A DNA stretch of 64,000 nt from Erythroxylum novogranatense (Eukaryota; Streptophyta; Magnoliopsida; Malpighiales; Erythroxylaceae), in NCBI GenBank assembly GCA_029891385.1, contig CM057235.1, positions 23,863,120 to 23,927,119 of the forward strand, in the 5' to 3' direction. How positions within the stretch are numbered: the first letter of the stretch is position 1; each line of letters begins with the position of its first letter. Below, piece by piece: positions 1-9,544 of the stretch. A program made the translations under genes and the position numbers. The notes beneath the pieces were generated by a model. It did not search any database. It worked only from the letters and a program-made list of their open reading frames with translations, and was not told where the DNA came from.

Positions 1-100
1 TCACCACCTGGAAACGAATCAGAAAAATAATTAGATACGTAAATAATATCCAACTTTGCTATAATGGAAAGAAGTAATATAATAACAGATATCAACATAC

Positions 101-1196
101 GACAAGCTTCACAAGGCAAATCAGTTTGGAATGTTATAGTTTTGTTGCAACCTTGAACAGCCTCCATGAAAGATATCTCAATGGCAACCTAAATGTCATC
201 AAGAGAAGAAAAAAGGTAAATACACCTTAACAGTAACCTCAAAGCACAAATCACATTACAAGCAAAAGAGAGCAGTTATAAGCACCTTCACATCTTGACC
301 ACCAAGCTTTTGATTGAATATATTTTGAAATATCTAGATCCATCATGCAAAGAGTATTAGTACAACATAAGCAAAGATAAACTTCTAGCATCAAAGTAAA
401 AAAGAACAAGCACCATTCCTTTCCTCTTATGGTTAAGATTTAAAACTCATCACAACATGAAGTGCATATTTTCAGAAGCTCTAATATAAATGTAAGTTTA
501 TACAATGATAAGGCCCTAAATACTATCTTCAACAACTTAAAGTTTGGATACAACGTGAGCATATGCATACTTATTACAAGAAATGAATTAAAATAAATTT
601 ATAGAAAATAATAATAAGAGGAAGTTATTACATCTTCTCCAAGAAATCAGATCAAATGGATTATGGAATCTCGATCACTCATAACCGATGTACTTTGGTG
701 TTCAAATGCAAGATGGCCGAGCTTCAAAAGTGGAAAGGAAAGTCATTAAAAGCCCGAGTATGAGTATAAGAGAAGGTAAAAGCGATCAAACATAAAATCT
801 AATTTGACATCTAATGGATAACTTTTTAGTATATGTCTGACAAAGACAGATATTTATCAGGGCTACGCTTTCTACAAAACGAGGAAAAGACACTTTCTAA
901 AGTCCTGTCCATCTTATCCTAATGCGGTTGGATTATATCTTTATAACCGCATATTTTGATGAAAATAAAAGGTGTATAAAACTAAAATTTACATTAAACC
1001 TCATCATATTGTGCACACTTCTCTTCATCTTTCAACACCTACAACAACAAAAGAAGAAGAAATTGCATTAAATATATAGAGAATGAGAAATGCAATCGGC
1101 GGTGATTGCGGTCTTAGCTTCACCTCATATGCCTTTGAAACTTCTTGAAAGTTCTTTTACTTTCGGATCATCTTTATTCATATCGGGATGCAGCTT
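101..1196 (-). pseudogene. Mitochondrial DnaJ (GFA2-type HSP40) pseudogene fragment, 3' part off the left edge
   Basis: Collinear minus-strand exon pieces resemble the plant mitochondrial DnaJ co-chaperone GFA2, a J-protein partner of HSP70. Exon 1196-1124 encodes the J-domain end with the HPD triad (KKLHPDMNKDDP), followed after a frameshift by FQEVSKAYE. A possible glycine/phenylalanine-region piece (NPFD) lies at 662-632. Exon 333-286 encodes GGQDVK, and exon 188-101 encodes VAIEISFMEAVQGC up to the first zinc-binding cysteines. Splice signals are recognisable: a pyrimidine-rich acceptor just above 188, a GTATGT donor at 100 and a GTGAAG donor at 1123. The shift inside the J-domain exon leads to TGA, so this copy is broken. 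The amino-terminal targeting region is not seen, and the zinc-finger and carboxy-terminal regions would lie left of position 1. The family call rests on my recognition of the motifs. Confidence 0.75.
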
Positions 1197-1563
1197 CTTT
1201 TAGTTCAAATGAAAATTGGCATTTAGTCAACAAAGTAGGAACCAGCTTCTAGCTATCAATGAAGTAAATAACTTCATTTGCTATAGTATATAACATGGAA
1301 GAAAATATTCTTGTTTTTGAGCTTTACCACATTGCCACATTTCGGGCCTAAGATTCAAAAGGAAAAGACAAGCATATATAAGCGAGTAATATGCGAATCT
1401 ATATCTACTTGAGCTTATCCTAACTATTGATGTATCCCAACGACTTGTTCAATGAGAAGCATCACTTTTGAGCTAACCAAACTCCAATTATCACAATAAT
1501 TATCATCACCGAGCAAATTATACATTAGCAACACCAAGTACACAACTGAGTATAGAAGTTTAC

Positions 1564-2060
1564 CCCTAAAGTTAATTCCCTGTCACTTCCATCTTCCTGA
1601 ATGTCCTCGAGGCCAAAATCCTCCGGTGATAAAGATTTGGCCTTCTCCCTCTGCATCCTTAAAACTTCTGCTTCCTCGTCTATAGGGGCCTCATCATCAC
1701 TTGATTGCAGCTGGAAAATAATATGCAAACTATATCACCAATTAAATATTATGAAACTTTAGAACAATTAACTTGCTACACTGACTAGGGAAAAATCATT
1801 TCACTCATGTAAAATGGTTAGTTAACAAAACAGAAAGCAAGTAATTTGATAATATAAGAGGGATATTATCTTAAAAATAAATATGAAGTCCTTACCTCAA
1901 AATCATAATTATCAACATTATAATATTGGTCCTTTACCCCACCCCATACAAGGCCCCTTTTCCCCTCCTCTTCGACATCTTCATCAGGTATTTCATCATC
2001 AACTCCACCAAACTTTGCTTCGCAGGAATTTTTGCTGCCTTGCAATTGCAGATTACAAGT
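1564..2060 (-). pseudogene. SAS10/UTP3-like (THALLO-type) nucleolar protein fragment, two exons
   Basis: Two minus-strand exons match the middle of plant SAS10/UTP3 proteins, components of the U3 small-subunit processome. The upper exon (ending at 1896 with a GAG|GTAAGG donor) reads AKFGGVDDE, then an acidic run, then GLVWGG and QYYN. The lower exon (1710-1564, acceptor TTTTCCAG) reads SSDDEAPIDEEAEVLRMQREKAKSLS, broken here as SSDDEAPIDEEAEV and LRMQREKAKSLS, then DFGLEDI. The two exons join in phase. In another frame just upstream, codons for AIARQQKFLR are still visible, showing a one-base shift and a stop relative to the parent gene. The amino-terminal part and the conserved carboxy-terminal SAS10 region are absent. 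It lies between CHYR and DnaJ fragments on the same strand. Confidence 0.75.
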
Positions 2061-2072
2061 CTCAAATAGAAA
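1896..2072 (-). other. Chimeric exon joining CHY/RING and SAS10 sequence
   Basis: The exon starts after an acceptor ending TGTGCAG at 2073 and reads FLFET, the residues that follow CPVCFE in CHY/RING E3 ligases. Within a few codons it passes into SAS10-type sequence (AKFGGVDDE). The frame stays open from the CHYR start to the SAS10 donor at 1896, because a one-base change puts the two parts in the same frame. The preceding exon (2245-2163) ends in phase 0 with CFE, so it would splice directly onto this one. Both family matches are by recognition. That a fused transcript exists is inference. Confidence 0.65.
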
Positions 2073-3040
2073 CTGCACACTGTATAGGATATTGCTAAGT
2101 GTCAATCAACAATTTTCAAGATCTTGTGTTAACCAGCTAACATTGTATTGGTGTAATAGTACCTCAAAACAAACTGGACAATTATGGTGCATAACTCCTT
2201 CTGCACAATGATGTGCATCTTTGATTGAATTTGAATAACAGCAACCTGAAAAATTAAATCATTAAAATCGTTACTAAACAACTGAGCTATCAAATTATCC
2301 GAACTGAATTTCATTTTCTAATTTAGCTTATCCTATAAATCACTCACCACATCTTGTACAGTGGAAAAAGTTATCCTTTCCTCCGATTCGTAAAAGAAAT
2401 CACAAAAGAAATGAATCGGTTCCACGACACGACACATCTTGATTAATTTGGAGGAAGCAAGCGGACATCGAACGTTGTTTTAGTTAAGTAGGTACATTCA
2501 TCACGGTGATATTGGTTCTTCAAACGTGAAAGAAACAATTGGTTTTAAGTTCTCGCAGCTTTTATTCTTGAAAGAAACAAGCTGGTTTAAAGTTATTTTC
2601 TTTCTCGATATTACTTGACTAAGAATGAGAAGTCGAGAAATTTACCTCATCCTTAAAGAATCTGCATTTTGCATGTAAGTACTTTCCCATACCAACTCCA
2701 CATTTGATGCAATTCTATTGAACTCGATAATACATATGCACCAACAATGAGAATCCATGCACCATTTATTCACATTCGAGTCTCAAACTTCCAAGGATAG
2801 ATGCTTACATCTTGTTACGTATCACAAAGGGGTAGATAACTGAAAAGATGAATAAAAAATATACTTAGAGCGATCATTAAAGAAAATCAGCTCAAAAACC
2901 ATATATGCATGCTCATTTGAGATCACATTTGGACATCCAGTCTAATCAAAGATATCACGTATGAAAGAAAATATAATAATACCCTCCCATCCATTCTGCA
3001 AGATTTTGAACAAAACCATCCTACACTTTCTAGTTGTGAC
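2061..3040 (-). pseudogene. CHY zinc-finger and RING E3 ubiquitin ligase (CHYR/MIEL1-type) pseudogene fragment
   Basis: A series of minus-strand exon pieces follows the order of CHY-RING E3 ligases. From 5' to 3': a degraded piece near 3040-2987 (CRM after an acceptor CCTCAG); 2839-2809 (CDT, stop, QDV); 2722-2646 (a stop, then NCIKCGVGMGKY and KCRFFKDE, donor GAG|GTAAAT); about 2400-2348 (RIGGKDNFFHCTRC, with a frameshift upstream); and 2245-2163 (CCYSNSIKDAHHC then HHNCPVCFE). Cys/His spacing of the zinc sites is mostly kept, but one Cys of the second CHY site reads His. The RING core is missing: the next exon turns into SAS10 sequence. Several stops and a frameshift make the upstream part non-functional. 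Confidence 0.75.
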
Positions 3041-4285
3041 CTGAGGAAAAGAGAATAATCTAATTCAATGACTACTTAACATTAGAGATGTAATATCAAT
3101 AACAAAACTTTGTAACTTCGTAGTGAGGAATATCATGTTGATCAAGAAGATTAGTTACCAATGCGTTCTGTTCGTTCATCAAGTTAATGAAAAATGAGTT
3201 CTCAGCTAAGTAGAATAACATTGGCCGAGACCAAAATCCTACAGAAAAAATTTCTAAGAGAAGATCTTAATCTTAGTACCTTAGCTTCATTATAGCAATG
3301 TCTGCAATAAAATATCTCATATCATCAAGGTGATCTAATCTTACATCTCCTCCTATAATGGGAGTACCTATGCTCGGTCGGAAAGATACAAAATTTTAAC
3401 AAGGAAACAAATCCTAAAACGCCAACAAATAACTAGAAACCTATCAAATAGTTAAATTGTGAATGAAATAGTATAACCTACCCATAATCCCCAGATCCAA
3501 GCTCCATCATACATACAATAGAAAATATAATTAATTGAACCAAATCTTGTTGTGACCCTCATCACCACTCAGATTATCAAACATGGCAAAGAAATAAATG
3601 AACAAAAAAAAGGAGCAAGTACCCACAAAACCCATGAAACCCCAAAGATATACGATTAACAAAATCGCAACTTTGCACATCAATCCATGAGCGGTTCTTA
3701 GCAATTAACTACCGATTCTAAAGCTTAAGGAAAGAGCTCACACTTTAACCCATTTGATGATGATTCAGAAAATGAGAAATGTAAGACTCGTGGCCTCCAA
3801 AGTGATGAACCGAAATGCGCTTGCTCGTTATAACCGGGAAGTTCCTCAACTTGGCTTTTGTGGCATGAATAAGAACAAGCGTTTTCTGGGTTTATAAACA
3901 AGAAAGTTCTTGTACCCGTAAGCACCCAACAAACAAAAAAAGATCCCAGAAGTTAAAGGAAAAAAATGGAGCTTGTATCCAAATCACCAACAGTGTAAAA
4001 CCCAACAAAAAAAAAATGCACACCAACCCCTGTCCTATGGTTCCCTTTCTTCGTAAAAATCAGGGGGAAAAGTACAAAACTTTACACTTGAAAACTGTGC
4101 CTTCAAGCGACTACAAAGAGTAAGAGAGACCACAGAGTAATTATCGATGAATACAACACGTTTGTAGGGCTTCGTAGAGGGTGATACCGGTCATGCTAGT
4201 GATTCTTCTAATGGGTGGTCGTGAAGGCTTTCCCAGCAACATATTATCCTTAGATGGCTTGCTAGATCTTGCTTGTTTGCTGAGA
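3041..4285. other. Unassigned AT-rich sequence next to the captured gene fragments
   Basis: I recognise no gene or repeat here. A 66-codon minus-strand frame at 3925-3725 contains several short poly-T/poly-A interruptions on either side and has no motif I can name. It might be a further captured exon of the neighbouring chimera, but nothing in the sequence settles that. Confidence 0.3.
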
Positions 4286-4441
4286 AAATGAAAGAGAAAA
4301 GAACGACAGAGGATTTTGTAGTATGAAAGAAAATATCTTTAGAACTTTCATAGAAGGAGGTAGAAATGAAAGAGAAAAGAACGACAGAGGTTTTCGTAAT
4401 ATGATAGAAAAAATCTCTAGAACTTTCAGAGGAAGTAGATA
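4286..4441 (+). repeat. Two-unit 78-bp tandem repeat
   Basis: Unit 1 (4286-4363) and unit 2 (4364-4441) both start AAATGAAAGAGAAAAGAACG, continue through a GACAGAGG block and end in AGAACTTTCA followed by a purine-rich tail. The copies differ by several substitutions and small indels. The repeat ends about 100 bp left of the point where copia LTR homology begins. Confidence 0.7.
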
Positions 4442-4481
4442 GAAAATGGGCTATGTAATAAGGACCGTTAGATTAAATGGA

Positions 4482-4518
4482 CGAAGGGGATGGACTACGT
4501 GGTCGTCCATCCCCTTCG
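4482..4518. repeat. Perfect 13-bp inverted repeat (hairpin)
   Basis: CGAAGGGGATGGA at 4482-4494 pairs perfectly with TCCATCCCCTTCG at 4506-4518, with an 11-base loop. It sits just left of the truncated copia LTR that starts near 4541. It could mark an element end, but no CTRR-type Helitron terminus follows it. Confidence 0.6.
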
Positions 4519-4540
4519 CCCTTAGTATATATACTTAAAA

Positions 4541-4904
4541 AGAGTTAAAACACTCTATACTTGTTTTTGTTTTTCGGTTTCTGTGATTGAGAGGAAAACA
4601 AAGAGAAAGGTTTGAATATAGAGATATTCATTGTTTTTGTACGTTAGAAAGAAAACAAAGATATAGAAATATTCTTTGTTTTTGTTCTTTGTACTGAAAT
4701 ATAAACAAGAGAAAAAGGTAGAAAAATTGTTTTCTCTTTTCTTGAAGAAAGGGTTCTTCAAATTTATCCATAGTCATATCAAGTGTTGAAAGTGGGACAT
4801 ATTTCTCGATGTGGAGCGCATAGAGACTTCGTTGTTTCGAAGTTCCGTATAAAGTAATTGTCACTTTTCAGGTATTTAATTTGCCTATTTCTTATTATTA
4901 GTAT
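4541..4904 (+). repeat. Copia 5' LTR remnant, left part
   Basis: Closely matches 21676-22040 of the 3' LTR, from AGAGTTAAAACACTCTATAC to TTATTATTAGTAT. Homology stops abruptly at the left near 4541. Its right end, AGTAT (4900-4904), is the target duplication of the inserted gypsy element. Confidence 0.88.
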
Positions 4905-5256
4905 TGGTTCTGCCTGATTCTGGTGAGGCAGGACACTATTGTTCAGATCCATGAGATTGGTTGTCTTTAGCAAGAGAATACCTGCAAAACAGCACAAGAC
5001 ACGCCGGGGGTTGATAGCCGGCGGCCCCTCCGACGCTCAAGTTAGTCTTTTGGTGAGGGTTTTGGTGGCTATAAACAAAGAATGTCAAGGTTCTAATGTC
5101 GTACCTGTATCATGGCAAAGTAGTACCTTATATATGGAATTGATGCTAGGTTTAGGTCTTTACGTAGGTCTTTACGTATGCATGGGAGGTTTCCACTTGC
5201 GAATGGGTCGTGGGCGCGTGGACCTGGGCCTGGGCCTAGCACAGCCGACCTATCCA
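4905..5256 (-). repeat. Tat element 3' LTR
   Basis: Starts TGGTTCTGCC and ends CCTATCCA on the plus strand, matching 14887-15227. It carries an extra copy of GGTCTTTACGTA absent from the other LTR. On the minus strand it is preceded by a purine-rich tract (5275-5257). Confidence 0.92.
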
Positions 5257-5276
5257 TAAGCCCCCTACTCCTCGAG
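5257..5276 (-). other. Polypurine tract of the Tat element
   Basis: Minus strand reads GAGGAGTAGGGGGCTTA directly before the 3' LTR. This is the expected place and composition of the plus-strand primer for reverse transcription. Confidence 0.7.
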
Positions 5277-5339
5277 TCTGACCTAAGAGAAGGGTCGAAG
5301 GAGTACATAAGGATCATATAGCGTGTCTCCAAAGCAGCT

Positions 5340-5530
5340 CGTGCTAGGTCCGATCGATCGATTATCGTGATGTGATTGACCGATTAGATGTAATGACACG
5401 TCGGACCGATCGAGGGTAATGAAAGAACCGATCGATCGGCTATAGCGATATGGCAGGTCGACCGGATGCAACGATGAGGTCAATCGGGCGAGTGTAGTGG
5501 TAGGGCCGATCGATTGGATGTCAAGGCTTA
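5340..5530 (+). repeat. Degenerate CCGATCGAT repeats upstream of the antisense gene
   Basis: About seven variants of (A/C)CGATCGAT(C/T)GG occur at intervals of roughly 22-30 bp, mixed with GATGTAATGA- and TGGCAGG-like spacers. They lie 220-410 bp upstream of the TATA box of the antisense gene. A promoter-element cluster is an inference; only the repetition is seen. Confidence 0.5.
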
Positions 5531-5752
5531 AATGAAACACTTGGTGTAATCATTACTGAAGGTTCGCGCCTCGATAGATCACACGACGTCCTTTTGATCG
5601 CCGTGCGCTTTTAAGGCCTTTTAATCGCCGCGCTGCTTTGGTTTCTAATAACCCTAATTTACCTCAGCTCAGATTCTGCCACGTGTCTGAGTTTGGCTCG
5701 GATTTTCTCCATGCATCAAGCGTTGGTTGGAAAGTCCGTTCGACCGATCTTC

Positions 5753-5760
5753 TATAAATA
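5753..5760 (+). promoter_or_regulatory. TATA box for the antisense gene of the Tat element
   Basis: TATAAATA lies on the plus strand, opposite to gag-pol. It is followed after about 30 bp by a plausible start region and then by the PF04195-type coding exons. Confidence 0.55.
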
Positions 5761-8283
5761 CTCAGGATCGACAGACTACAGATTTTTTTCACGCTTGTTT
5801 TGTTCTCCGGCTTTCATTCTGCTTTCATTTGCACCTTCTTGCCTACAGTCTCTGGAGTTTTCTTTCAACCGTCGTTCAAATTCCCAACTTCAATCACCAA
5901 CTAGGTACGCCCTTTTTCCTTGCTTCTTCCTCTTTGTAAGCATATCGTCAACCAGTCCTAGAAGTGGGGTTAGCCCTAGGGATGAAACCGCCGAGAGGGG
6001 CTCACAACTAGTCGGGTCGCTTGAAGTAGTGGCGGCGCCGGGGGTGAGAGGTATTGAGGGAGTCACGACGAGTGACCGAAAGGATGGGCTGGTCGTTGAG
6101 GAGCCACTGAAAGATGAATCAACGATGACCGCTGGGGAGTTGAATCGGTCGATTATTAGGAACAATATCCCTTCGTCTTGGGGACCTAGGCTTGCCTCCG
6201 AGAACGAATGGATCCACAGCAATTTGGGAGGGTATTTTGTTGTTTCTGACAACTTCTTCTTGGTTGGTGGCATGAAGCTTCCGTATGCCCCGATCATCGA
6301 CGAGGTGTGCGTCACCTACCGATTGAGGCCGAGCCAAATTCCTCCGAATGGATGGAGATTCATTAACGGCTTGGCCTTACTGTGCCATTAGTTCGGCTGT
6401 CCACCTTCGGCCGACATCCTACGCCATTTTTTAAGAATGAACCAGAGTTCAAGCGCTAGGGCCGGGGTCCCTCATCTGCAGTATAGAGATGCTCGATATC
6501 GCCCGACCGGAACGACTTCAAAAATTCAAGCTTGGTGGATGAAGTACTTTTTTGTGAGGCCTTTGGGATCTTCCTTTGAGTCCCAGTCGTGGAGATATCC
6601 TCTAGCTGAGCGATGGAACGACGAGTCGAGCTTGTCTCTTACTAGAGAGGAGTGGGAGGTAGTCGATCGCATTAAGGGGATCGGTCGGTATGACTTCGAT
6701 CGTCTTATTCTGGGATATAGTGGGGGGGCCTCGGTCGATTCATTCCTAATCGACCCCTCGCCCCGAATTAGCGAGCTAGGAGAAGAAACTGCCCCCTCTG
6801 GTTGACTCCTTGTGGTTGAACTTTTTATTGTATTTGTAAGTATTAGTTTCGATTTCTAACCTGTTTTTATTGCTGTGCAGCCATGGCAAGGCTCAACGAT
6901 TTCGCCGGGTCCTCCAACCCTACCAGAGGCTAGCGCAGTCGTCGAGCCCGCTCAAGACAAAAGGCGAGACAAGAAAGGAGAGTCCAGCGTGGATGTCGCC
7001 GACTCATCGCTTCCGGCGGGTGACGCCGCCGTTCTACTATTCCCGAGCCGTCTGCGCAGTGCTCGCCAACAACTGCATCTGCAGCGACCCTCGGTGATGA
7101 CCCGTTGATCGGTGAAGGCCTAGCGGTCATAGAAGAGGAGGAGAAAGAGGTTGAGCCACTTCTTAAGAGGAAAAAGACCGTTCGGGTTATCGACTGACCG
7201 CCATGCCCATCGAACCAAGGCAAGAAGAAAGAGAAGGGGAGAGAGAAGGGGGAAGAGCGTGTTGCCCGATCGGATAAGGGCAAGGGGAAAGGGCGAGCGA
7301 CAAGTGCCGAGAAGTGGGAGCCAGCGATCAATTTGGATAAGGCTGCATCACTTGGGGACTTCGATGTGGCTCTTCACATTGCTTAGAGGGTCGTTCCCCC
7401 TGCAGAAGAGAAGCTTATAGACTCGTTGGGCAATTAGGAGCTAGCGGCCCGTCTCATCCGTAGCTGTGCGAGGGATCTGGCGTTCGCCTTCGCGATGCAC
7501 CAACGCGTCGAACAACTCGACGGGACTGGCCGAACACTGGACCGGGAAGTCCGTGATCTTCTTGAGCAAGTGAACACTTTGAGGGCCGAGCTTTCAGAGG
7601 CCAAAGAAGAGAGAGACGTCTTTCGGGCTCAACTCTCTTCCTTGGAGGAGGAGAAGAAATTTTGGGAGGAGGAGAGGAGTGTTTTGAAAGCTCAACTCAT
7701 TACGGGGGAGGAGGAAAAGAGCAGGGTGATTGCGGTGAAGGACTGGCTGGCCAAGGAATGTAATGACTTGAAGAGGAAGATGGAGACGGAGCAGGAGCTT
7801 CGATCAAAATTCCTCCAGGACTGCCATGAAGCGGTGAGGGATAAACTGAGGGCCGAGGATAGACTGATGGAGTTGCAAGGCTCCATCAAAGAGAAGAGAG
7901 TTGAGGCGATCAAGCGATGGAAAAGTCGATTCTTACAGGAGGAGTGCTTAGAGTTTGCTTGTGACTTGGCCCTTTCGATCATGAAGAATTGCCACAACGT
8001 TTGCATCCCTGACGGGTCGGATAGTCCTTCATTCAAGGATTATGCCGAGCTGATGCTTCCCACCGCTCTCGGCCTTTCTCTAGAGCAAGTGAGGGAGATA
8101 GCCGAGGGAGAACGAACGTCGGTTCCGGATGAGGAGCAGGACCTTAGCTCGGATGAGGAGGACGAGCGATCTCACGGAGGTGTCTCTCCGGTTCTTCCTG
8201 CAGACTCTGGTCCTGCCTCGGCTGCTTTGCCGACCTCCCCTTCTGCCGATCCAGCTGCTTCTCATTCTGAAGATCCCCACTAA
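5760..8283 (+). pseudogene. Antisense 'putative gypsy type transposon' gene (PF04195-like), broken
   Basis: This plus-strand gene runs opposite to gag-pol. The first conserved block (about 6124-6388) contains VVSDNFFLVGGMKLPYAP then LRPSQIPPNGWRFINGLALLC, the signature of the plant PF04195-type retroelement protein. After a TAG at 6389 the next block (6437-6802) continues with PTGTTSKIQAWWMKYFFVRP. A likely intron ends at TTGCTGTGCAG (6881). The last block (7495-8283) is a heptad-rich coiled coil of about 130 residues followed by an acidic, Ser/Pro-rich tail ending SHSEDPH. Stops at 6389 and near 7436 break the frame. The likely real start is downstream of the TATA box, not the upstream ATG at 5693. 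Its function is unknown; Grande gene 23 is the known parallel. Confidence 0.75.
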
Positions 8284-8500
8284 CTTGTGCTATAGGACCC
8301 TCAAAGCTCACCTGGTCGGACTTGTGACCAGGAAAAATATTAAGAAATAAAAAATTTTATTATTATCTTCACTGTATTCTCAATTTTGCAAACGTAACTT
8401 AGATTGTCATTAGTTTCATATAAAGGTCTGCTTTTTCATTTTGCGGGGGCGTCGATAGATCCTTCGACCGATCGATGCGAAAAAAACCAGCTGAGCAATC
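8284..8500. other. 3' end region of the antisense gene
   Basis: Immediately after the stop the sequence is AT-rich (AAGAAATAAAAAATTTTATTATT near 8342-8364, broken here for length: AAGAAATAAAAAA, TTTTATTATT). This would suit a plant poly(A) signal for the rightward transcript. It ends where the 82-bp array begins. Confidence 0.4.
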
Positions 8501-9239
8501 CGAGATTAATCTTCTCGGCATCACTTGGTTCCAAGGATCTTGTCTTGGCAACCTGGCCTAGAGTGGTCGAGGTTGAGCAATCTGAGATTAATCTTCTCGG
8601 CATCCCCTGGTTCCAAGGATCTTGTCTTGGCAACCTGGCTGAGAGTTGTCGAGGTTGAGCGATCCGAAATTAATCTTCTCTGCATTGCCCGGTTCCAAGG
8701 ATCTTGTCTTAGCAACCTGTCCGAGAGTGGTTGAGGCTGAGCAATCCGAGATTAATCTTCTCAGCATCGCCTGGTTCCAAAGATCTCATCTTGGCAACCT
8801 GACCGAGAGTGGTCGAGGCCGAGTGATCCGAGATTAATCTTCTCGACATCGCCTGGTTCCAAGGATCTTGTCTTGGTAACCTGGTCGAGAGTGGTCGAGG
8901 CCGAGCGATCCGAGATTAATTTTCTCGGCATCGCCTGGTTCTAAGGATCTTGTCTTGGTAACCTGGCCAAGAGTGGTCGAGGCTGAGCGATTCGAGATTA
9001 ATCTTCTCGGCATCGCCTGGTTCTAAGGATCTTGTCTTGGCCACCTGGCTGAGAGTGGTCGAGGCTGAGCGATCCGAGATTAATCTTCTCGGCATCGCCT
9101 GGCTCCAAGGATCTCGTCTTGGCAACCTGGCCGAGAGTGGTCGAGGTCGAGCGATCTGAGATTAATCTTCTGGGCATCGCCTGGTTCCAAGGATCTTGTC
9201 TTGGCAACTTGGTTGAGCAATGTGGACAGTAATTAGTCT
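8501..9239. repeat. 82-bp tandem array, nine units, in the Tat 3' region
   Basis: Unit starts fall at 8501, 8583, 8665, 8747, 8829, 8911, 8993, 9075 and 9157, an exact 82-bp period with no indel; the last unit is partial in its tail. Each unit contains CCGAGATTAATCTTCTCGG, a hairpin around the palindrome AGATTAATCT, then CCAAGGATCTTGTCTTGG, a second short hairpin, and a GGCCGAGAGTGGTCGAGG block. Units differ only by substitutions. The array lies between pol (transcribed leftward) and the antisense gene (transcribed rightward). Variable tandem repeats at this place are known for Tat/Ogre elements. Confidence 0.93.
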
Positions 9240-9544
9240 GTTTTGTCGTTCTAGCTTATTTTGGTGAGGCTCTTTCTGCCGAGAAACTTGAAACCCTTTA
9301 TTAATGATGATAAGGGAGTGGGTCGTTAAAAAACCTGACTGGAAAGGCCAGGAAAAGGTACCCACTACAAATGCGTAAGCAACAATACAGTACAAGATAA
9401 AGAAATAAATAAAACAAAGCTTATCTATTGATAAAATGTCTTCAGGCTTTGAGAGTTCCATGGCCTCGGTAGAATCTTGCCATCAATGCTGCGCAGGATG
9501 TAAGAGCCGTGTCCAGCTTGTTTGACCACTTGATAGGGTCCTTC

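Noticed and set aside
3725..3925. 66-codon minus-strand frame as a gene
   Set aside because: No recognised motif and no splice-site support; left as unassigned sequence.
4482..4518. Possible Helitron 3' hairpin
   Set aside because: No CTRR within 10-12 bp after the hairpin and no TC start identified in the window.
8501..9239. Regular repeat array resembling a CRISPR array
   Set aside because: Unit identity is spread over the whole 82 bp with no unique spacers, and it lies in a plant gypsy element, so it is a tandem repeat.
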